Source: Legionellaceae bacterium (GTDB taxonomy: Bacteria; Pseudomonadota; Gammaproteobacteria; Legionellales; Legionellaceae). Taken from it: a stretch of 6,126 nucleotides of DNA. Shown piece by piece: positions 1-4,860 of the stretch. The position numbers were made by a program, and so were the translations under genes. The stretch covers positions 1 through 6,126 of the forward strand of contig CANISA010000098.1 in NCBI GenBank assembly GCA_947470005.1, read 5' to 3'. The notes below the pieces were generated by a model that saw only the letters and a program-made list of their open reading frames with translations, was not told where the DNA came from and made no database searches. How positions within the stretch are numbered: position 1 is the stretch's first letter; the number at the start of each line of letters is the position of its first letter.

Positions 1-123
1 CAAATCAGACCCTCGTAAAATAGCCGGAATTGCCTGCGCCTGAATGGGTGAGGGCTCTACGTAACCCAATTCGTTAACCGCACGAACCAAGGGCTCAACC
101 AACCCCAAGGCTTGAAATGTCAT
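1..123 (-). CDS. rhlE: DEAD-box ATP-dependent RNA helicase, RhlE-like, N-terminal fragment (cut by window edge)
   Basis: Only the first 41 codons are present; the frame stays open to base 1. The reading starts ATG at 123 and begins MTFQALGLVEPLVRAVNELG. It shows the complete Q motif of DEAD-box helicases: an aromatic residue (F3) upstream, then GY (20-21), then PSPIQAQAIP (25-34), followed by an L-R-G-S-D-L stretch leading into motif I, which lies outside the window. The Q motif contacts the adenine of ATP. DEAD-box proteins unwind short RNA duplexes in the cytoplasm, in ribosome assembly and RNA decay. The close agreement with the E. coli RhlE start (as I recall it: SFDSLGL, GYREPTPIQQQAIP) favours RhlE over RhlB, SrmB or DeaD, but the subfamily is set by parts not seen here. 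A ribosome binding site (AAGGA) sits 6 bases upstream of the ATG and supports this start. The gene follows enhC but has its own promoter candidate in the gap. Confidence 0.88.
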   Translation of the reverse strand, partial: MTFQALGLVEPLVRAVNELGYVEPSPIQAQAIPAILRGSDL

Positions 124-129
124 GTGTTT

Positions 130-134
130 TCCTT
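130..134 (-). promoter_or_regulatory. Ribosome binding site of the rhlE-like gene
   Basis: Read on the minus strand this is AAGGA, followed by six bases (AAACAC) and the ATG at 123. Sequence and spacing are typical of a Shine-Dalgarno site, and it fixes the helicase start codon. Confidence 0.75.
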
Positions 135-167
135 ATGTTTATTTTCTATCATTTTCGAGGATTAAAT

Positions 168-182
168 ACGCTAAAAAAGCGT
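168..182 (-). repeat. Small hairpin in the rhlE leader
   Basis: ACGCT (168-172) and AGCGT (178-182) form a perfect 5-bp inverted repeat around a 5-base A loop (U loop in the minus-strand RNA). It lies in the predicted 5' leader of the helicase mRNA, about 45 bases before the start codon. No T run follows on the minus strand, so it is not a convincing terminator. The stem is short and could be chance in AT-rich DNA. Confidence 0.35.
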
Positions 183-184
183 CT

Positions 185-242
185 AAATTTGTCTTGCACA
201 ATTTCAATCTGATTATCTATCGGGCAATTGTACCACAAATTT
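185..242. repeat. Inverted repeat flanking the rhlE promoter region
   Basis: AAATTTGT at 185-192 is repeated in inverted form as ACAAATTT at 235-242. These are two perfect 8-bp arms with 42 bases between them, and the arms bracket the candidate -10 element. They could be operator half-sites or simply AT-rich coincidence. A third similar but imperfect copy (ACAATTT, near 198-204) shows how easily such words arise here. Confidence 0.25.
227..235 (-). promoter_or_regulatory. Candidate extended -10 promoter for the rhlE-like gene
   Basis: On the minus strand the sequence reads TGGTACAAT: a TACAAT hexamer one base off the sigma-70 consensus, preceded by the TGn of an extended -10. The hexamer at the normal -35 distance (250-255) reads GCGAAA, which is poor, but extended -10 promoters often do without one. 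A run of A and T lies immediately upstream. Transcription would start near base 220 and give a leader of about 95 bases before the ATG at 123. The gap has no visible terminator, so read-through from enhC may add to transcription. Confidence 0.5.
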
Positions 243-255
243 TATTTTTTTTCGC

Positions 256-3200
256 TTATGTACGAGATTGGTCCCAAAGGCCTGGGTCTCGCAAGTAGTT
301 ATATGCCTCTTGCGCAGGCCCATAATTGGGGTATTCGCTCAACAGCTGACTGAGCATCATGCGTGAACCCACAACATTACCCTGATTCCATTCGCTGAGT
401 GCGCCAAGATACATCCAATGAACAGGCGCCTCTATCACTGTTCCCGCGGTTGTGAAGGTAAGTGGCTCGATAAAACTGACGCGTATATCAGCCTTTGCAT
501 TCAACCACAGCAACACCCGGCTGGCTTGTTGGCTCCCATTATCCACAGCAAGATGTAACCATTGCTGGGCTTGGCGCACGTTTTTCTCACCAAGCGCCCC
601 CTCATAAGCCAGCCCGGCCAGTTGATAGGCTGCATACGCATTGCCCATCGAGGCAAGCTCTTTGTACAGCGTTACCGCTTCCACATTATTTTTAGGTAAG
701 CCTTGTCCATATTGATACATGCGGGCTAAAGCAAGCATCGCTTTGGCATTGCCTTTGCCGGCAGCAGCCTGATAAAACTGAACGGCTTGTGGGCAATCCA
801 AGGTCACACCGACGCCTGTTTCAGCCAACAAACCCAATTGGTATAATGCCTCACGGTCGCCTTTTTTAGCGGCCTTCTGATACCAGGATAATGCTTGTGT
901 TTCATCGCGCGATCCTGTTAATCCATTTAAGTAAAGGCCCGCTAATTGCACCATCGCTTGCGCATGACCTTGTTCAGCAGACGCACGGTACAACGCTTCT
1001 GCCTTATTAATCTGGACGGGTATTCCTTTCCCTTTTTCATAGATCAGGCCTAAATCAAACTGAGCCACCGCATCACCCAGCAAAGCCGCTCGTTCGTAAT
1101 TAAGCGTCGCTTGCCGATAATCATCATCCACCGTGTCTTGAATAAAACCTAGCGCGACTGCGGCAGGTGAGTAACTCGCCATCGCTGTTGTATACCATTT
1201 TTTCGCAACATCATAATCAGGTGCCTTGCTGAGCCATCCCAGCTGATTCAGTCGACCAAGCCTGTATTGAGCAACCGCCTGCCCTTGTGTTGCTGCTTGC
1301 TCGTACCAAACTGCCGCCTGCAACACATCAACTACCCCACCTAAACCCTGCTCAAACATGTATCCCAATTTCAACTGACCTTCTCTGTCACCTTTATCTG
1401 CCAGCTGTTGATAAATATCACGCGCTTGCTTCATTTGAGTGGCATCATCACCGAGCGTCAAGTAATAATCAGCCAACAACAGGCTAGCCGTGCTATTGCT
1501 TAAACCATGTGCTTGAAGCAGGCCTGGTAAAAAATCCGTGCCTTCCTGCTTATCTAAGATAGCCAAATTCAGCGGAGCGTAAGAAAACCCTGATGCTGAG
1601 GCCTGCTTCAGCAAGGTGCGCGATTGATCAAGATCTCGGCTTACCCCAGTCCCAAGTGCTGCATATGTTCCTAAAATAAACGCACTCACCGGGCTTTGTG
1701 CCGCTTTCTTATACCAATGCACCGCGTCTGACGCCGATGCCTTAACGCCGATGCCTCTGTCAAACAAAAGACCTAACAACAACGCCGCGTGAGGGTTTCC
1801 TGCCTCGGCCTCTTTGTTTGCGACGTCAAACGCTGACGCTTGTTCGGCTTTGTCTGCTGTCATTGCATGAAAGAAAGCAAGCGGTAATGTCGCCGGAAGA
1901 ACCCCTGCTGACGCCGCACTTTGATAGAGCGTTCTCATCAATGCATCACGTTTTTGCTTTTGAGCAACCGTTAACGTGCGGTCATGCTCATGCGATAGAC
2001 ACGTTGCAAGCCGATATTGAGAGAGACCATGATGATTTGCGGCACCTAAGTAATACATAGCGATCGCTTGCTCATGATCTTGAGGTAACACCTCCACCCC
2101 AGCTGCATCCCGGTACCCACGTTCCGATACCTGACCCAGCACGTATTGTGCATTAGGATTGCCTTTAAATGCTGCATCGTTTAGCCAGCCGACGGCTTGT
2201 CTATAATCCGGTTTACCTGCTTCACCCTCCAAGTACAAAAGCCCTAAATTGTATTCAGCACGTAAATCTTGCTGTGCGGATGCTTCACCGTAATATTTAA
2301 TCGCGAGAGCTATGTCTTTATTAACCCCAACCCCTTGTTGATACAATTGACCCAGCTCAAATTGCGCCGTGGAATCACCTAACGCTGCTTTTTCAGTTAA
2401 TCGAGGCGTCACCGCCTTCTGCGTCAACGGGTAACGTGGGAAATCCCATGCTTTCTGTGGCACGTCACTTTCTGATTGCACCGCTGCATCAAAATAATCA
2501 ATCAAGGGGATATCATTGGGATGGGTCATCACAAAATGAGGCGTATACAGCGAAGCCCGACTGGTTTCTTCCATTTGTGGCGCTTGATTATAGTTGTTTT
2601 CTTCCCGTGCCGGGATCGATTGCCACGCGCTCAAGATACCATGCAACCCATATCCGCTTGCCCATAACGTGGTCTCTTTATTATCCGTCAACCAACGCGC
2701 AGCTGCTTCTTCTGGGCTCACAGAACGCTCTTGTTCTGGCACGGTTGCAGGCTTAACCGTTACCAATACCGGAGCATGCCCATGCTGAGTCGCTAAATCA
2801 ATTAACGTTTTTGATTTTTCAAGATCGACTGAAACCAATGTTCCTGCAGCATACAGTTGCCCAAGCAGAAGCTCTGCCGCTGGGTTTTGTTTTTCAACCG
2901 CCTTCTCTAACCAAAGCAATCCGAGGCGTTTACTGGCCTCTTGTCGACTGGCTAAAAAATTCTCGGCCAACGTAAACTGTGCAAGAGCATTACCATTTTT
3001 AGCCGCAGCAATCACGTATCGTCGGGCCATGTCTTCATTTTTTTTCGTCCCTAAACCCACTCGGTAAGCGGCGGCACAATACATTTGGGATTTAAGATCA
3101 TTGGCATCCGCCGCTTTTTTAAACCAAAACAACGCTTGCTCCGGATCATGATCTCGATTCAATGCAACGCGTGCCATAACGCGCTGTGCAGGTAGAAACC

Positions 3201-3447
3201 CACGTTCGGCCGACCGTTTAAAATCGCGAATAGCCAAGGCATTGTTTTTTAATTCACCATACCCGTATAAACGCATACGGCCCAGGTAATAATCAACAAT
3301 AGGGTCGAGACTCGATTCTGCGGTGAGCGCATTTGCCGCCTGCCAATAATGACCCTCGCGGTAAGCATCAAGCCCATCAGGGCTCCCGTGTGCCATCGAT
3401 GAACTGGCTGTTGCAATCAAACAAACCCATGGCATGAGCGATTTCAT
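256..3447 (-). CDS. enhC: Enhanced entry protein EnhC: secreted protein with about 21 Sel1-like repeats
   Basis: This entry uses the ATG at 3447 (1063 aa); an upstream in-frame ATG at 3477 would add ten residues. From 3447 the protein opens MKSLMPW, a hydrophobic stretch, then S-M-A before H20, a standard signal peptidase I site, so the product should reach the periplasm or envelope. The mature part is almost wholly Sel1/TPR-like helical repeats of about 36 residues, with the pattern A-Q-x-x-L-G-x-x-Y-x-x-G-x-G-V, then A-x-x-W-Y-x-K-A-A. About five fill residues 45-225. A non-repeat insert covers about 226-357. Roughly sixteen more, some degenerate, run from 358 to 973. A unique tail of about 90 residues ends the protein. 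Sel1 arrays are protein-binding scaffolds. In Legionella pneumophila, EnhC (about 1200 aa, about 21 repeats) aids host entry and intracellular growth and is reported to inhibit the lytic transglycosylase Slt. Assignment rests on repeat type, size, export signal and the enhA-enhB context. It is last in the operon. Confidence 0.88.
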   Translation of the reverse strand: MKSLMPWVCLIATASSSMAHGSPDGLDAYREGHYWQAANALTAESSLDPIVDYYLGRMRLYGYGELKNNALAIRDFKRSAERGFLPAQRVMARVALNRDHDPEQALFWFKKAADANDLKSQMYCAAAYRVGLGTKKNEDMARRYVIAAAKNGNALAQFTLAENFLASRQEASKRLGLLWLEKAVEKQNPAAELLLGQLYAAGTLVSVDLEKSKTLIDLATQHGHAPVLVTVKPATVPEQERSVSPEEAAARWLTDNKETTLWASGYGLHGILSAWQSIPAREENNYNQAPQMEETSRASLYTPHFVMTHPNDIPLIDYFDAAVQSESDVPQKAWDFPRYPLTQKAVTPRLTEKAALGDSTAQFELGQLYQQGVGVNKDIALAIKYYGEASAQQDLRAEYNLGLLYLEGEAGKPDYRQAVGWLNDAAFKGNPNAQYVLGQVSERGYRDAAGVEVLPQDHEQAIAMYYLGAANHHGLSQYRLATCLSHEHDRTLTVAQKQKRDALMRTLYQSAASAGVLPATLPLAFFHAMTADKAEQASAFDVANKEAEAGNPHAALLLGLLFDRGIGVKASASDAVHWYKKAAQSPVSAFILGTYAALGTGVSRDLDQSRTLLKQASASGFSYAPLNLAILDKQEGTDFLPGLLQAHGLSNSTASLLLADYYLTLGDDATQMKQARDIYQQLADKGDREGQLKLGYMFEQGLGGVVDVLQAAVWYEQAATQGQAVAQYRLGRLNQLGWLSKAPDYDVAKKWYTTAMASYSPAAVALGFIQDTVDDDYRQATLNYERAALLGDAVAQFDLGLIYEKGKGIPVQINKAEALYRASAEQGHAQAMVQLAGLYLNGLTGSRDETQALSWYQKAAKKGDREALYQLGLLAETGVGVTLDCPQAVQFYQAAAGKGNAKAMLALARMYQYGQGLPKNNVEAVTLYKELASMGNAYAAYQLAGLAYEGALGEKNVRQAQQWLHLAVDNGSQQASRVLLWLNAKADIRVSFIEPLTFTTAGTVIEAPVHWMYLGALSEWNQGNVVGSRMMLSQLLSEYPNYGPAQEAYNYLRDPGLWDQSRT

Positions 3448-3453
3448 GGAGAT

Positions 3454-3460
3454 CCCCCCC
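3454..3460 (-). promoter_or_regulatory. G7 tract acting as probable enhC ribosome binding site
   Basis: Seven consecutive G (minus strand) lie six bases before the ATG at 3447. G-rich sequence can pair with the CCUCC core of 16S rRNA with one G-U wobble, so it can serve as a Shine-Dalgarno site. The upstream ATG at 3477 has only AGG directly touching it, which is too close. This and the signal peptide decide for 3447. If translation does begin at 3477, the tract would be coding (the Gly-Gly at residues 7-8). Confidence 0.5.
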
Positions 3461-3482
3461 GTTAATTTTTTCATCATCCTAT

Positions 3483-4046
3483 TTACCGTGGGATAATCCC
3501 ATAATGCAACACATCATTCACCGCACCACCTCTAGAATTACTGTCCACTAACCAGTAATTTCCACGGTTATTCATCCCGTATTTCACCCGCGCATACTCG
3601 CAAACATTCAGACTTTCAGCACAATCCACCACTTTACCGTAATTTGATTTTGCATCATTGATGGTACAAATGTAGCGAACCTCAGGCTCGCTGGTCGATA
3701 AGACCGCCCATTGGTGCGGGCGAATCACGTGATTTAAATACATGCTTCGCGTGCTATCTTCTTGGCGCATTTGATACAGATTAATCGGTTTTGTCTGCGT
3801 GTTATATAAAAAATAAAGCGATTGTCGATCGCCTGTCTCTGGTGGCAGTAAACGAAGCACTTTTAATTCAAATTGATAACCTAGATCTTTACAACCCAAT
3901 GGACGTCTATCCTCTGAATCTTTAGCAAAGCTTACTCCGCACCCCATCACCCACACCGTTGCAAGCACGACGCATTTGAGTGCAACGACTCGCCGTCTCA
4001 CGGTTTGTCCATGAGGTCCAGTTGCCTTATTATTTGTTTGATTCAT
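3483..4046 (-). CDS. enhB: Enhanced entry protein EnhB: small exported protein of unknown function
   Basis: This is a 187-residue protein between enhA and enhC, and I name it from that position and its size. The N-terminus is export-like: R17-R19, a hydrophobic segment (about 20-35), then S-F-A at 39-41 before K42, a signal peptidase I site. V-M-G-C at 33-36 is an imperfect lipobox, so a lipoprotein is possible. The rest (about 42-187) holds four cysteines (52, 127, 142, 149), enough for two disulfides in the periplasm, and no enzymatic motif I recognise. The C-terminal part is rich in Asn, Gly and Tyr (for example YGMNNRGNYW, 156-165). Its ATG shares a base with the enhA stop (TAATG), which suggests translational coupling because no strong ribosome binding site precedes it. 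A GTG at 4001, just before the R-R-R, would give a more typical short signal-peptide n-region and is a real alternative start. Confidence 0.75.
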   Translation of the reverse strand: MNQTNNKATGPHGQTVRRRVVALKCVVLATVWVMGCGVSFAKDSEDRRPLGCKDLGYQFELKVLRLLPPETGDRQSLYFLYNTQTKPINLYQMRQEDSTRSMYLNHVIRPHQWAVLSTSEPEVRYICTINDAKSNYGKVVDCAESLNVCEYARVKYGMNNRGNYWLVDSNSRGGAVNDVLHYGIIPR

Positions 4047-4780
4047 TATAGTTTCTCAACTGAATTCACGGGACGAACCACGACTTTGGTTCCCAGGTAA
4101 TTATTTTTATCCGTAGAAATGTCCGCAAACTTCTCATTTAACCATTTTGCATCCCGAACAAACATACGTACACAGCCGTGACTCGCTCGATAGCCAGGCA
4201 CATCGGATGATCCGTGCAATGCAAATCCCTTATGGAAGTACATGCAAGAAGGCATCTGCGCGCCCCCTTTTCCTATGGGATACACATCTGATTTACAATG
4301 CTCATTTTCTTTACTAAAGACGCGAAAAATGCCTGGCATCGTCCGACAAGATTTACTGCTATCAGGGCATTTATCGCGACCCGATGAAATGGGACCCCAG
4401 TTGACCAGTTGCCCTTCTGCATCATAAGCACCCCAAGCCAACTTGTCTTGGTCTACGATGATCTGCTTTTCATGTTCGCTGATTGTTTGTGGAAAGGGCG
4501 CCACATCGAGAAGAGTAACATGAGCTAGATCGCGAGGAACCACGATTTCTTTGCCGGTCCACAAATAATTGTAGCTCCGATTGATTCGCTGAACGATGTC
4601 ACGTTGTCCCTCATTCGGGAACATTTTTTCCCACGTTTGACCATGCCCAACTTTAATACACTCAAACTGCGGAGAAGCACAAAGACCTAGTCCGTAATAG
4701 GCCGGTAGTATTTCTGGGGCATTGGCTGCCATCAAACACACAGGTCCCCACAGGGTCACGGCTACTAAAAGCTTTTTCAT
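4046..4780 (-). CDS. enhA: Enhanced entry protein EnhA: secreted L,D-transpeptidase (YkuD family)
   Basis: From the ATG at 4780 this is 244 aa. Family knowledge: YkuD enzymes form 3-3 peptidoglycan cross-links or attach proteins to peptidoglycan through an acyl-enzyme on cysteine. Seen here: MKKLLVAV, a hydrophobic run and A-N-A before P22 make a clear signal peptide. Residues about 41-82 (IKVGHGQTWEKMF to KEIVVP) look like a LysM-type peptidoglycan-binding segment. Residues about 104-238 are the YkuD domain, with the active-site block HGSSDVPGYRASHGCVRM at 189-206: H189, S200, H201, G202, nucleophile C203 and R205, all intact. Several extra cysteines (138, 145, 162, 179) in the region before the motif may form disulfides. 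An in-frame ATG at 4837 would add 19 polar residues before the signal peptide. The GAGGGG site 7 bases before 4780 argues for the shorter form. Its stop overlaps the enhB start by one base. The EnhA name rests on the enhB-enhC linkage. Confidence 0.9.
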   Translation of the reverse strand: MKKLLVAVTLWGPVCLMAANAPEILPAYYGLGLCASPQFECIKVGHGQTWEKMFPNEGQRDIVQRINRSYNYLWTGKEIVVPRDLAHVTLLDVAPFPQTISEHEKQIIVDQDKLAWGAYDAEGQLVNWGPISSGRDKCPDSSKSCRTMPGIFRVFSKENEHCKSDVYPIGKGGAQMPSCMYFHKGFALHGSSDVPGYRASHGCVRMFVRDAKWLNEKFADISTDKNNYLGTKVVVRPVNSVEKL

Positions 4781-4787
4781 GTTTATG

Positions 4788-4793
4788 CCCCTC
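4788..4793 (-). promoter_or_regulatory. Ribosome binding site of enhA
   Basis: GAGGGG on the minus strand, within the longer purine run GGGAGAGGGG, sits seven bases before the ATG at 4780. It selects that start over the in-frame ATG at 4837, which lacks a properly spaced site. Confidence 0.7.
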
Positions 4794-4800
4794 TCCCTAG

Positions 4801-4833
4801 GATAATTATCGGTGCCACTACACTCTATTTCGG
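4801..4833 (-). promoter_or_regulatory. Weak promoter candidate and 10-bp palindrome upstream of enhA
   Basis: GATAATTATC (4801-4810) is a perfect 10-bp palindrome. Its minus-strand GATAAT (4805-4810) could be a -10 hexamer. The hexamer 17 bases upstream, CCGAAA (4828-4833), matches the -35 consensus poorly. Transcription would begin near 4798, leaving a very short leader that consists mainly of the ribosome binding site. The alternative is that enhABC is transcribed from within or upstream of uvrC. No terminator separates the two. Confidence 0.25.
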
Positions 4834-4860
4834 TCATTCTCTCTAGAAGTTTAGCCTAAT

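Noticed and set aside
241..290. Possible terminator after enhC (CCCA/TGGG near the stop plus an A/T run)
   Set aside because: The stem is only 4 bp and lies in the coding end. The run is A, not T, on the transcribed minus strand, and there is no hairpin before the T run on the plus strand.
2436..2756. 106-codon plus-strand open frame, with two shorter ones overlapping it
   Set aside because: Antisense to the EnhC insert. It is tempting because the insert is unusual, but composition and translation look random and no start signal is visible.
256..3447. Tandem DNA repeat or CRISPR-like array
   Set aside because: The periodicity is at protein level only (Sel1 units of about 36 residues). The DNA units have diverged and no exact repeats or spacers are seen.
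4781..4837. Upstream ATG extension of EnhA (19 extra residues)
   Set aside because: It would put a polar segment before a textbook signal peptide, and the well-spaced GAGGGG site serves the ATG at 4780.
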